From the NCBI GenBank assembly GCA_022340485.1, contig JAJDNX010000030.1, forward strand, positions 1-48,021: 48,021 nt of DNA, given 5' to 3'. This stretch comes from Gammaproteobacteria bacterium. Lineage in GTDB: Bacteria; Pseudomonadota; Gammaproteobacteria; UBA9214. Positions 36,310 through 45,240 of the stretch are shown here, piece after piece. How positions within the stretch are numbered: the stretch's first letter is position 1; every line of letters starts with the position of its first letter. The notes under the pieces were generated by a model. The model was not told the DNA's origin and did no database searches. It saw nothing but the letters and a program-made list of their open reading frames with translations. The position numbers were made by a program, and so were the translations under genes.

Positions 36310-38169
36310 CTACATGACCTCTTCGCGCGCGTGCCATGCTCCATGCAGTGCCTCAACGGCACTGCGGTGATTATCAATATCACCGCTGAGTGCAACTTCA
36401 ATAGCCTGCTCGACTGCACGCGCTGTTTCTATGCGCTGCAGGAATACGTAATCTGCACCTGCCTCATACAACGCATGGCTGTCTGACAACTCAGTGGCAT
36501 TCGCGATGATCACAGCATTCGGGTTGATGTGGCGCGCTGCCTCAACGAGCTTTAGATTCGTAGTACCCTTCAGAACATCGTCCGGGATGGTACAGACAAT
36601 CACCCTGGCCTTGTCGACCCCCGTATGGTGCAGCGTCTCGGCATTGCCCAGATCGCCATACTTGACCGTTGGACCCAGGGCAGCAATTTTCGGGTGGAGA
36701 TTGACATTAAAATCGACCACCAGCGTGCTCTTAAGCAGTTCAGGATGATTTTTCCCGAGTTCATACAACAATGACGATGCAACCCGGTGAAACCCCAGTA
36801 ATGCCAGGCTATAGGAATCATCCTCCCCCGCCTTGCTGCTGGAGGGTTCCCGAAAGCCCAGCCTTGCCAGCACAGCGGAAAGCCTGTCATGAATAGCATC
36901 TGCCTGCTGGAACAACAACGGCGTCAGCAAGGCGGTGATCACGAAGGCGAATATGATTGCGCTGTTCAGATTGGCAGAGATCTGTCCCAGCTGCACACCG
37001 ATAAAACCAATCACCAGACTGAACTCCGAAATCTGCGCGAGGCGCACCGAGGTCACCATGGCATTACGCCGGTCCAGACCAGCTGCATAGAGCAGCGGAA
37101 AGAAAATCACAAAGCGGGCCAGTAATGCGATAACAGCGAATAACCCCGCCAGCAGAAGCACGTCCATGCCCTCCGGCATCGGTATGCTCATGCCGAGGCC
37201 GACAAAGAACAGCGTGATAAAGAAATCCTTGACCACACTGACCTTGCTAACGATTTCGGTACTGTACGGCAGGTTGGCGATGGTGGCACCGGCGATGAGT
37301 GCACCCATTTCCGCACCAACGCGCATGTGCAGATCAATGTTGAAGAGCCAGTTCGTCAATACATCGAGATTGACACCCAGCAGCACAATCAGGAAACACC
37401 AGGAGATCGACGTGGCAAACACCACCTCGGGTTTTTTGGCGACCCATTTAAAGCCGATTGGAATGATGAAGCGTGCAATGAAAGCTGCGAGAATCGCCAG
37501 CACCACGATTCCCAGAAATGACAGCAGGATCGGGCTGGCGGCTGGCGCTGCAAGGTTTGGCTGTACGGCAATCACACCAATCGCCCAGATATCCTGGAAG
37601 ATCAGCAGGCCCAGTGCAATCCGGCCAACCTCCGTATCCAGCTGAAAGGTCTCCTGGAAGAGCTTTACAACCAGCAGGGTGGAAGACGCAGCAACGACAA
37701 AACCGATATATAAGGGTGCGTATCCATCGGACAGCAATGCGCCGCCGATGCCGAGGGATACCAGCAGCTTGGTGACCAAGACACCAAACAACACACACAA
37801 GGGATACTGGAGCAAACCGGACACCGCCAGGATCCTGCCACTGTCCAGCAGTTTCCGAATATCAATCTCGAGCCCGATCAGGTACAACAACAGGATCAGT
37901 CCCAGCTCCGAGATGGTTTCGATATTCGCAGGGTCTGTGACCAACTCCGCGCCGACCGGCCCTACCACCACACCGGCAAGCAGAAAGGCAGCGATCTCGG
38001 GAATCCTTATGCGGACGAAAACGATAGCCAGCAGACCTGCCAGCACGATACAGATGCCGATATCACGCACCAGCGAAGGCATTCCTTCACCGGAGGCCAG
38101 TACACTGGCAGGCACCATTGCCAGCAGGCAGAATATTCCCAGCTGGCGGGTTACTGACACTCCTGTCAT
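36310..38169 (-). CDS. CPA2 cation:proton antiporter with RCK-like domain
   Basis: A 619-residue membrane protein of the monovalent cation:proton antiporter-2 family. About 12 transmembrane segments carry the Na_H_Exchanger domain (IRIPEIAAFLLAGVVVGP, LGLILLLYLIGLEID, FFITLFFVGLGMSIP, SVRLAQISEFSLVIGFIG). Residues about 470-600 form a TrkA-N/RCK-like Rossmann domain, but the nucleotide motif is altered to LLGFHRVAS instead of GxGxxG. Closest known relatives are KefB/KefC/YbaL-type potassium efflux systems. An extra hydrophobic N-terminal stretch before residue 30 may be a signal segment. Convergent with letB. Confidence 0.92.
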   Translation of the reverse strand: MTGVSVTRQLGIFCLLAMVPASVLASGEGMPSLVRDIGICIVLAGLLAIVFVRIRIPEIAAFLLAGVVVGPVGAELVTDPANIETISELGLILLLYLIGLEIDIRKLLDSGRILAVSGLLQYPLCVLFGVLVTKLLVSLGIGGALLSDGYAPLYIGFVVAASSTLLVVKLFQETFQLDTEVGRIALGLLIFQDIWAIGVIAVQPNLAAPAASPILLSFLGIVVLAILAAFIARFIIPIGFKWVAKKPEVVFATSISWCFLIVLLGVNLDVLTNWLFNIDLHMRVGAEMGALIAGATIANLPYSTEIVSKVSVVKDFFITLFFVGLGMSIPMPEGMDVLLLAGLFAVIALLARFVIFFPLLYAAGLDRRNAMVTSVRLAQISEFSLVIGFIGVQLGQISANLNSAIIFAFVITALLTPLLFQQADAIHDRLSAVLARLGFREPSSSKAGEDDSYSLALLGFHRVASSLLYELGKNHPELLKSTLVVDFNVNLHPKIAALGPTVKYGDLGNAETLHHTGVDKARVIVCTIPDDVLKGTTNLKLVEAARHINPNAVIIANATELSDSHALYEAGADYVFLQRIETARAVEQAIEVALSGDIDNHRSAVEALHGAWHAREEVM

Positions 38170-38373
38170 GGCTTAATCAAGCTCGTCAACGGCGACAAGT
38201 CGCGACACTACGGCAAAACCGTATCTGTTATCAAGTCTCCGATTCACTCTCAGTAAATCGCCTGTTACAGGGTGCCGTACCTAGGAACAATATACAATGG
38301 CGGGGCGCTTCCCTATCCTGTCTGTCAAAGTGAAATCACGCGAAAAACACCAACAAGAAGCAGGTGAGTCAGA

Positions 38374-38694
38374 ATGTCATATGGGAACTCTGGCAGGAAG
38401 CAAAAAAGTCATCCACAACAAGGATTGAGCAAGCCCCCGTTCTACCGCCTGCTGGCATATATCATCTCATCTGTATTCAGCAAGGAGTTGGTTTCGCTGC
38501 TGATTCTGGGAAGTGCAATCATTGCGATTCCCAGCTTCAATCACCTCCCATCCAGCAACTACCTTGCAGTGTTGATTTGCACCATCCTCGTGCTGGCCTT
38601 CCTACGAGGTTGCAATGCCTGGCAGAAAGATCTCGACGACTATCAGAAGGCGTTGTCCACTGCGCGAGATATTCCGAACGCACCGGCGCGATAA
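38374..38694 (+). CDS. Small two-helix membrane protein of unknown function
   Basis: A 106-residue product: a basic N-terminus, two hydrophobic segments (about 37-55, LVSLLILGSAIIAIPSF, and 63-80, YLAVLICTILVLAFL) and a hydrophilic, helical C-terminus (KDLDDYQKALSTARD). AGGTGA at 38362-38367, six bases before the ATG, is a strong ribosome site, which favours this frame over the overlapping one starting at 38364. I cannot name a family. Confidence 0.75.
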   Translation: MSYGNSGRKQKSHPQQGLSKPPFYRLLAYIISSVFSKELVSLLILGSAIIAIPSFNHLPSSNYLAVLICTILVLAFLRGCNAWQKDLDDYQKALSTARDIPNAPAR

Positions 38695-39034
38695 AACCAG
38701 TATTCCAGCAGCAACAGGGCCAGGCTGGCCGCCTTGTCAGTGACGACTGGTCATATTGTCGCGTAAGCCAAACAATCAGGCACAGCGTCCAAAGCTCCTT
38801 TCTGCTTGCTGTCTGTTCGTTAACTCACTTGTTACAGGTATTTTTAGCAAATTCCCATGTAACCTGATGGCATGCCGGGACAATCAATAGTGTCGCCCGG
38901 CCAATCCATTCCACATGCAAACGGTCTACTCTGCTACCCGTACGATCACTGCATCAGCAAAACAAACACTTATGAAAGTTTGCGCTCAGGCGGCCGATAA
39001 TCGAACAGATGAAATGAGAACGGGAGGCAGAATC

Positions 39035-39133
39035 ATGGGCATAGAAACGATCAAATGGGGTCTGGTTGCAACGATCATATGGCTCGGTATTTACCAGTTA
39101 TTCAATATCATTAACGGAACTCCTTTGTTCTAG
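39035..39133 (+). CDS. 32-residue single-helix membrane peptide
   Basis: A very short gene: MGIETIKWGL, then a hydrophobic helix (VATIIWLGIYQLFNII), ending NGTPLF. GGGAGG at 39022-39027 precedes the ATG at 39035 by seven bases, and a strong rho-independent terminator begins 24 bases after the stop. A longer in-frame version reaches back to 38915 but its extra residues look like non-coding translation. The pairing of ribosome site and terminator makes expression likely. Function unknown; size and topology recall small regulatory membrane proteins. Confidence 0.65.
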   Translation: MGIETIKWGLVATIIWLGIYQLFNIINGTPLF

Positions 39134-39157
39134 CCTCGCCCAAAACGCATTCCCATC

Positions 39158-39184
39158 AACCACCCGCAAGCGGGTGGTTTTTTT
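39158..39184 (+). terminator. Rho-independent terminator after the 32-residue ORF
   Basis: Perfect 9-bp stem AACCACCCG / CGGGTGGTT with loop CAAG, followed by a run of seven T residues. It closes a transcript that contains only the short ORF at 39035-39133 as recognisable content. Confidence 0.93.
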
Positions 39185-39309
39185 ATGTTAACAATCATTA
39201 CATTACAGGCAAAACTTGCAGCACAGCTGCACGCACCCACCGGTAAAACTCGCCCGCCGTGCCTGAACTCACCACTCCATGCGCCTGTGGTTTCCGCTAC
39301 CCTTGGACC

Positions 39310-40521
39310 ATGTACAGAGAATACGTAGTGATACTTTTAGCCCTCTGCCTGTTCACGACCACAGCCCGGGCAGATGAGCTGCTACTCCACGACCAGAACC
39401 TGACTGTTTCCGGGAGGAGCTGGACAGTATCCATCCCGGACGGCATGCACCTGGAACTGCTCACAGACCGGCTGGAACAACCCCGCCTGATGACGTTCCT
39501 GCCCAATGGGGAACTGTTGATCGGTTCACGCGCCGGCAAGGTCTATCGCCTGCAACCGCCATATACCAGCGCGGAGGTATTGGTCAATCTGGATGACTAT
39601 CCGCACAGCCTTGCCTATCGCGACGGCGAATTGCTGATAGCCCAGACCGATGGTCTGTATCGTGCCGTTTTCAGGCCGGGTCAGGCACGCATTGACCCGA
39701 ATGACGTTGATCTACTGGCCGCCCTGCCGGGTGGCGGCGGTCACAACAGTCGCACCGTGGCAATAGGTCCGGACCAACGCGTCTACCTGGCGCTGGGGAT
39801 TAGCGGCAACTGTTCAGACGAATACCTTGACCAGAGCTACCGCTTCGATCACCGGCGAGGAGGTGTTCTGGTCCTCGATGAAAGTGGCCCTCAGCCGCGC
39901 TGGCAGAGCTACGCATCCGGTTTGCGTAACCCGGTTGGGTTTGACTGGCAACCGCAGACCCATATCCTCTACGCGTCCAATAACGGACCGGATCACCTTG
40001 GTTATGATCAACCACCCGAGTATTTTGCAAAACTCGCGCCTGCTTCATTCCATGGCATGCCATGGTACCAGTTTGACGGGGAGGCGATCAGACGGGATAA
40101 CTGTATACGCAAGCCGCCACCCCGACCACAAGGCGACGTGTCGGTACCGGTTGCCACCTTCCCGCCTCGCAATGCCCCCATGGGCGTTGCCTTTGTTCCG
40201 GACACAGCCATGGATCCGCGCTTTCACAATAATGCCATTGTGGCACTGAGGGGATCCTGGGGTACCCAGCCAGCCGGCAGTAGATTTGGTGAACGGTCCA
40301 CGCGGCGGCCACCGGCGATCATGATGGTACGTTTTTCTCAGGGTGAAGTGACGGATGTGGTGACTGTTGTAGGCGGCTTCCAGCGAGCGGACGGGCAACG
40401 CCTGGCGCGCCCGGTCGGTGTCCGCATCGGTCTGGACGGTATGTTGTATTTCACCAGCGACAGTCATACCGAAGGCTTGTTCCGCTTGCGTCCCGGATCA
40501 GCCAATGATGGATCTGATTAA
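39310..40521 (+). CDS. Exported glucose/sorbosone dehydrogenase-like protein
   Basis: A 403-residue secreted protein: signal peptide (about first 21 residues, ending TARA before DELLLH), then a six-bladed beta-propeller of the GSDH type (PQQ-dependent soluble glucose or sorbosone dehydrogenase). Typical segments are LPNGELLIGSRAGKVYRL, LPGGGGHNSRTVAIGPDQRVYLALG with the catalytic-histidine region, YASGLRNPVGFDW and ALRGSWGTQPAG. Many members have unknown substrates and depend on PQQ. The ATG at 39310 is chosen to keep the signal peptide; the upstream GTG (39259) is less likely. It is not clearly in an operon. Confidence 0.88.
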   Translation: MYREYVVILLALCLFTTTARADELLLHDQNLTVSGRSWTVSIPDGMHLELLTDRLEQPRLMTFLPNGELLIGSRAGKVYRLQPPYTSAEVLVNLDDYPHSLAYRDGELLIAQTDGLYRAVFRPGQARIDPNDVDLLAALPGGGGHNSRTVAIGPDQRVYLALGISGNCSDEYLDQSYRFDHRRGGVLVLDESGPQPRWQSYASGLRNPVGFDWQPQTHILYASNNGPDHLGYDQPPEYFAKLAPASFHGMPWYQFDGEAIRRDNCIRKPPPRPQGDVSVPVATFPPRNAPMGVAFVPDTAMDPRFHNNAIVALRGSWGTQPAGSRFGERSTRRPPAIMMVRFSQGEVTDVVTVVGGFQRADGQRLARPVGVRIGLDGMLYFTSDSHTEGLFRLRPGSANDGSD

Positions 40522-41187
40522 TCACCTTTCCTGATATCCGCATATACCGATGCGTTTACGATCCGCAGCGGACCCAGTCTGTTTACGGAGGCAAGCCCGA
40601 TACCCGTCATCCAGCTATATGAAATTCCAGCATATCGATATTCAAACTGCTATGGCCAGGTGCAGCGTAGAAATACTTCCAGTTTTCAAAATTCAATAAT
40701 ATAGTACCCGGGGTATAGACATAAGAGGATATCGGCCATGCGCTGGCCGTAAACTTTGCTCTTTTGAATGCAGCGTTCGATCACAATACAGAAACATCAT
40801 GCAGTAACAGCTAGCGAATAATCCCACACAGAAAATACACGCGTTTTACATTAATACTTCCCATGCGCCAGACGATATGAGTACCAGTAAATCAGTCTGT
40901 CGCGCCCCATTCAAAGGGATAGAAGTTCTTGAATAAATCAGGGCATGTATCGCAAGTAGCAGGCGCAGCAGCCGATATTGCTGATATTGATATCCACCTG
41001 ATTACTCATCGATTTCTGGTTAATACGGTATCCACTGGTAGAAAGTCATGGTTAAAGCAACCAAGCCGAATTCGCCTGCAACACAAAAGTATTCAACCAC
41101 TTGGCTGGGGAGTTGCCCGAGAAAACCTCATTGCCTGCCAACCCCTTCAGCAGTTTGTCACGGTGTAGTATCCAGTAAAGACATTCC
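40522..41187. other. 666-base spacer without a supported gene
   Basis: No good coding frame, tRNA or terminator. A TTG-started frame at 40929-41168 exists but has no homology I recognise and no ribosome site. The AT content is higher than in neighbouring genes, which suits a promoter region for the following pair of genes. Confidence 0.4.
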
Positions 41188-42351
41188 ATGATGACACTCG
41201 CTATTCGCAGCCCCCTGAAAAGCATCAAACCGTTGCGTTCGGTCATACGACCACTCAGGCAACGTATCCACCGCCTGCGCGAGGATACCTGGCTACTCGA
41301 AGGCAAGGAACGGACTTCCGGACAACCACTTTCCATACTGTTCAAGGGTGAGCGTATCACCCGAAACTACATTAGCGAAGTGTTCTTTAAGGAATCATGG
41401 ACGGAGAAAGAGCACGCCAGAACCTGGAAGTACCGGCGCTTGCAGCGCGCCCTCGATGTAAACGGAAGGCACGACCTGGCTATCGTCCAGCTGGATGGTC
41501 CGCAACCAGTGACAGATAGCGGGGCTGCACTGTACAAGGTACCTTGTTGGGTGGGCGGGGAAAGGGACTTGCATGCATGCAGTGAGTTGGCACGACGCAG
41601 TGAACACATCAAGAGTGATATCCGACGGATACGCAAGAATCGCCTCAGTTACCGCGTCACCAGCGAACCCGAAGAGTTCGACCGCTTCTATCACAGCATG
41701 TATCTGCCATATATCCAGAGGGTCTTTGGCAATCATGCATTTCTCATGTCCTACCAGGCAATGCAGTCGGCCATCCCCGACAGTGAGCTGTTTCTGGTTA
41801 CTCAGGATGACAAGGATATTGCCGGAGGAATTCTGGTGTATGACGGCAGCGACCGGGTACGCGGCTGGTCGCTCGGTGTCAAAGACGGTGATGACCGCTG
41901 GGTACGGGCGGGTGCCCTGGCGGCGTTCGACCACTTGCAGACGGACTATTTGCTTGAAAAGGGCTTCCGCAGATTGCACCGCGGTGGTTCGCGGCCATTT
42001 CTCAATGACGGTTCACTGCGATTCAAGAAGAACCGCGGCATGGTAATCACCAGCCACACTCCGCGAGGTTTCATTATCCTGCCGCTGCGTGACACACCCG
42101 CGGTGCGCGCCTTGCTGCAACACAACCCTTTCATATACGAGGATGAAGGAAAATTGAAGGGAGCAATCTTTGTCCCGGGAGAGGTGATCGAAGAAGACGC
42201 TGCGCGCATGTACCACGACTGGTATGTGCCGGGCCTCGAGGGTCTTACCCTGTTTTCCCTGGATCAAGGTCATGAAAATGGGCTGAATATCCGCGTTTGT
42301 GGGTGGGTAGACCAATCAGGTGCTTTGAAACAGGCTTACAGTAAGGAGTAA
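41188..42351 (+). CDS. GNAT-like acetyltransferase (BioF2/FemAB type), function unknown
   Basis: A 387-residue protein with a basic N-terminus and, from about residue 140, a GNAT-type fold of the PF13480 (BioF2-like) class: EHIKSDIRRIRKNRLSYRV, YLPYIQRVFGNHAFLMSY, LFLVTQDDKDIAGGILVY and the RLHRGGSRPFLNDGSLRFKK loop. Relatives act in polysaccharide or peptidoglycan side-chain modification, but the substrate is unknown. Two ATGs (41188, 41191) are available. The next gene starts 3 bases after the stop, so the two are a single operon and probably act on the same compound. Confidence 0.75.
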   Translation: MMTLAIRSPLKSIKPLRSVIRPLRQRIHRLREDTWLLEGKERTSGQPLSILFKGERITRNYISEVFFKESWTEKEHARTWKYRRLQRALDVNGRHDLAIVQLDGPQPVTDSGAALYKVPCWVGGERDLHACSELARRSEHIKSDIRRIRKNRLSYRVTSEPEEFDRFYHSMYLPYIQRVFGNHAFLMSYQAMQSAIPDSELFLVTQDDKDIAGGILVYDGSDRVRGWSLGVKDGDDRWVRAGALAAFDHLQTDYLLEKGFRRLHRGGSRPFLNDGSLRFKKNRGMVITSHTPRGFIILPLRDTPAVRALLQHNPFIYEDEGKLKGAIFVPGEVIEEDAARMYHDWYVPGLEGLTLFSLDQGHENGLNIRVCGWVDQSGALKQAYSKE

Positions 42352-42354
42352 GGC

Positions 42355-43218
42355 ATGGGGCAGCAGTCTCAGAGTGTGTGGTCGAGATTCCCGCGAAAGC
42401 TCAAAGCAGCGCTTTCGAGGTCATATTATGCTGGACCGGAACTGATGGATGCAGTGCGTGTCTGTCAGCGCTTGTCCCGGCAAGGCCTGTCCGGAACAAT
42501 CGGCTACTGGCCTAGTCAGAATGATACGCCCAGAGTTGTCGCGGATGCCTATATCGCCGGCATAGAGGCCATCGCGGCAGCGGGTCTGAACTGCTCGATC
42601 TCGGTAAAGGCGATGGTGATGGATTTTAACCGCAAGCTGATTACCGAGATTACCGACAGGGCTACCTCCACCGGGGTTGGAATCCACTATGACTCCAGGG
42701 AGATCGAGTTTGCGGACCCAACCTTTGAACTGGTGACCGCATATGCCGGACACGGGACTACGATTGGCTGCACCCTGCCGGGGGCCTGGCCAAGAAGTAC
42801 CGCCGATACCGATCTGGTAAGCGAGCTTGGGGTGAACGTGCGCGTGGTCAAAGGTATGTGGCGAGACCCGGAACATCCCGATCTCCAGCTTCGCCAGGGC
42901 TACCTCGACATCATTGACCGTCTCTGTGGCAGGGCACATCATGTGGGTGTGGCAACCCACGATAAGTGGCTGGCTCGCCAGGCGTTGCAGAAACTGACCG
43001 ATAGCGGTACAGCGTGTGAACTCGAACAGCTGTTCGGGCTGCCGACAAGAGAGACTCTGAGTATTGCCAGAGAACTCGGAGTACCGGTACGGTTTTACAT
43101 CCCCTATGGAAAATCGTGGGTCCCCTATGCGTTTTCCAGAGCGTTGCGGCGTCCACGCATCGTATTATGGGTTCTTCGGGATCTTGTACTGGGCCATTGG
43201 TCGTACTTGCTGAAGTGA
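42355..43218 (+). CDS. Proline dehydrogenase-like FAD enzyme
   Basis: A 287-residue TIM-barrel protein of the ProDH family. Marks are GTIGYWPSQ, VRVVKGMWRDPEHP, VATHDKWLARQAL, ELEQLFGLP and the C-terminal VRFYIPYGKSWVPYAFSRALRRP. In known one-domain ProDH (PutB) the substrate arginine pair occurs as YxxRRLAERP; here the matching segment reads YAFSRALRRP, so one arginine of the pair is replaced by serine. No P5C dehydrogenase is adjacent. AGGAG precedes the ATG. Pairing with a GNAT-like gene suggests a role other than proline catabolism; this is inference. Confidence 0.85.
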   Translation: MGQQSQSVWSRFPRKLKAALSRSYYAGPELMDAVRVCQRLSRQGLSGTIGYWPSQNDTPRVVADAYIAGIEAIAAAGLNCSISVKAMVMDFNRKLITEITDRATSTGVGIHYDSREIEFADPTFELVTAYAGHGTTIGCTLPGAWPRSTADTDLVSELGVNVRVVKGMWRDPEHPDLQLRQGYLDIIDRLCGRAHHVGVATHDKWLARQALQKLTDSGTACELEQLFGLPTRETLSIARELGVPVRFYIPYGKSWVPYAFSRALRRPRIVLWVLRDLVLGHWSYLLK

Positions 43219-43568
43219 TACTGCCTTGCCGGCTCCGCTACGGCCGGCTACCGGCATTGCTGGGCGAATAAAAACCTACTGCATGACTTTTAGTGGCAGG
43301 GCTGGAAGACTATACGGCTCGATGGACTGCAAGGCCAGAACTTGGAACAGGTTTTTCGGGCGGAGATCTTTATCTGAACTAGGCCGGTTTGCTGAACTTG
43401 GTGGGGTTATCTCGCGAAGAGCACAGATCTATGCTGTGACAACCGATTCCCACCGCCTCTTTCATAAGCACCACCCTGGATGAGCAACGACCGGGCGGTG
43501 CGTGCATTCTCGTATGCCAGTGCAACAGTCGCATTGTCGGTAGTTAATCACAGCAACTCTGTATCGCA

Positions 43569-43865
43569 ATGGGCGCATCGGTTCTATCGGTGTGCCCATT
43601 GTCTCTTAACCGCGAATACAAACCTGTCGGGTTCATCCCCCATGGATTCGTCAGCTATAGTGATTACCCTGTGTGCATTGAGATCAAAGGAATCCGAGCA
43701 GCAACAGCAAGAAAGCTTTCCTACAATGGCAGCGATAGTACAGATCAAATATACCTCTACAACGACGCGTGCAATCCGATCAATGACAAAAAGCACATGG
43801 CTGCATATCTCAAGAAACTTGAGCTGCTCGCCAAGAAGGAGATTAAGTTTGATCCTTTCTGTTAG
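43569..43865 (+). CDS. Small hypothetical protein in the spacer before hflC
   Basis: A 98-residue frame in a 1077-base spacer. From about residue 14 it looks protein-like: NREYKPVGFIPHGF, ARKLSYNGSDSTDQIYLYND, then a helical lysine-rich end (YLKKLELLAKKEIKFDPFC). The first 13 residues do not, and no ribosome site precedes ATG 43569, so it may be a 5'-truncated remnant. I recognise no family. An overlapping frame at 43480-43893 is not credible. Confidence 0.5.
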   Translation: MGASVLSVCPLSLNREYKPVGFIPHGFVSYSDYPVCIEIKGIRAATARKLSYNGSDSTDQIYLYNDACNPINDKKHMAAYLKKLELLAKKEIKFDPFC

Positions 43866-44074
43866 TAACAGATATTGCGTAGCAGTTTGGTAGCGTAAGC
43901 CCGAGAACTGGCAGCTAGCCCTGTGGCCGGTGCACTGTATTCGATTGTATGCGCCCTACCCCTGCCACTTAGAACTGTCACTAAGGTCCGAATCTGAAGC
44001 GCTGCACCCGACGACCGCTCACCGGCCACCTGGTACCGGGAGCCGAGGTCTGAATTTGTCGGTCCACGCCCCCA

Positions 44075-44156
44075 GACCGAAGCACTCGGTACGAGGGCTG
44101 TCAGTTGTCGTTTGGGTGACTGACATCTTGGAACCGGCCACTGGCCCTGGGTGCAA
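44075..44156 (+). repeat. Degenerate dispersed repeat, copy A
   Basis: Contains GACCGAAGCACTCGG then CGAGGGC (44075-44098) and a 23-base block beginning CCGGCCACTGGCC (44134-44156). The second block recurs with one mismatch at 47290-47312 and the first recurs, expanded, at 47343-47378. The rest of the spacer (43866-44295) holds related GGCC-rich fragments and no gene. Confidence 0.6.
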
Positions 44157-44295
44157 TGACGTGCGCAGCTCAGCAGCACGTTCATTTGATCGCCTGTGCA
44201 GCAGGTGCGGGACCGGATCCTGGATGACGAGGATGATGTGGCACAGTACCTATGTGTGCCACGCTAGGAGCGCGGAAGCAGGCAACAGGCGATCA

Positions 44296-45240
44296 TCATT
44301 CTTGCGCCTGCGATTCTTCCAGGTAGCGAAAGAAATCTGAATCAGCACTCAGCATGATGGTGCTGTTGCGACCCAGCGCCCGGTAGCTTTCCAGCGTGCG
44401 GAAGAACGAGTAAAACTCGGGATCGGCACCGAAGGCCTCGCCGTAGATCCGGGTGGCTTCAGCGTCGGCGTTGCCGCGGATTTCCTCGGCTTCGCGAGCC
44501 GCCTCGGAGCGAATGCGCCGAAGGTCGCGTTCCATGTTGCCGAGGATTTCCTGGCTACGGCCCATCCCCTCGGAGCGGAATCGCTCGGCGATCGATTGTC
44601 GTTCAGCGATCATGCGGCTTTCGACCTGCTTGCGCACCGAGTCGATGTAGTTGACCCGCTTGATTCGCACGTCGTCGAGCTCGATGCCCAGTCGCGGCAT
44701 GGAATCCTGGGCACGGGCGAGAATTTCCTGCTCCAGCAGCTCTCGGCCCAGCTTGGGCTGCATCTCCAGGTTCACGTCATCGCGTTCGGCCAGTGTGGGG
44801 TCGTCGAGTTCATCGACGTCCACCGCCCAGTCCTTGGAGCGCACGATTTCCTCGAGCTCAGTCGACGAAACCATGTCGCGCACCACCGAGTCGACGATAT
44901 CATCGAGCCGGGTGCGCGCTCCGGCCTCATCGCGCACGCTGGTCAAAAACAGCAGCGGATCGGCGATGCGCCAGCGCGCCGTGGTATCTACCAGGATAAA
45001 CTCGCGCCCGAGCGTCGGTATCTGCGTGACGTCGCCATCCCAGACCAGCAGGCGCTTGTCGAAATAGCGGACCTGCTGCCACGGCAGCTTGACCTTCAAC
45101 CCGGGCTCGCTGATCACGTCGCCGATGGGCTCGCCGAACTGGACGATGATGGCCTGCTCGGCCTCATCAACTGTGTAGAACATGAAGTTTCCGGCCGTGA
45201 TCAGCACGGCCGCGAGGATTGCGATGAGCATCGGTTTCAT
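44296..45240 (-). CDS. hflC: HflC, SPFH-domain regulator of FtsH
   Basis: Membrane-anchored band-7/SPFH protein that with HflK surrounds FtsH and limits its proteolysis. The 314-residue product has an N-terminal membrane helix (MLIAILAAVLITAGNFMFYTVDE), VQFGEPIGDVISEPGLKVKLPW, and the coiled RIRSEAAREAEEIRGNADAEATRIYGEAF signature, followed by ADSDFFRYL at the end. Its ATG overlaps the stop of hflK (ATGA). The usual hfq-hflX neighbours are absent. Base composition is markedly GC-richer than the surrounding core genes. Confidence 0.95.
   Translation of the reverse strand: MKPMLIAILAAVLITAGNFMFYTVDEAEQAIIVQFGEPIGDVISEPGLKVKLPWQQVRYFDKRLLVWDGDVTQIPTLGREFILVDTTARWRIADPLLFLTSVRDEAGARTRLDDIVDSVVRDMVSSTELEEIVRSKDWAVDVDELDDPTLAERDDVNLEMQPKLGRELLEQEILARAQDSMPRLGIELDDVRIKRVNYIDSVRKQVESRMIAERQSIAERFRSEGMGRSQEILGNMERDLRRIRSEAAREAEEIRGNADAEATRIYGEAFGADPEFYSFFRTLESYRALGRNSTIMLSADSDFFRYLEESQAQE

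Noticed and set aside
38364-38867. 167-residue frame overlapping the small membrane protein
   Set aside because: It has no hydrophobic segment or motif; the overlapping frame at 38374 has the better ribosome site and membrane helices.
40929-41168. 79-residue frame before the GNAT-like gene
   Set aside because: TTG start without ribosome site and no protein-like features.
43930-44340. 136-residue frame across the repeat region
   Set aside because: Translation of repeat DNA, rich in Arg, Ser, Pro and Cys, with overlap into hflC on the other strand.
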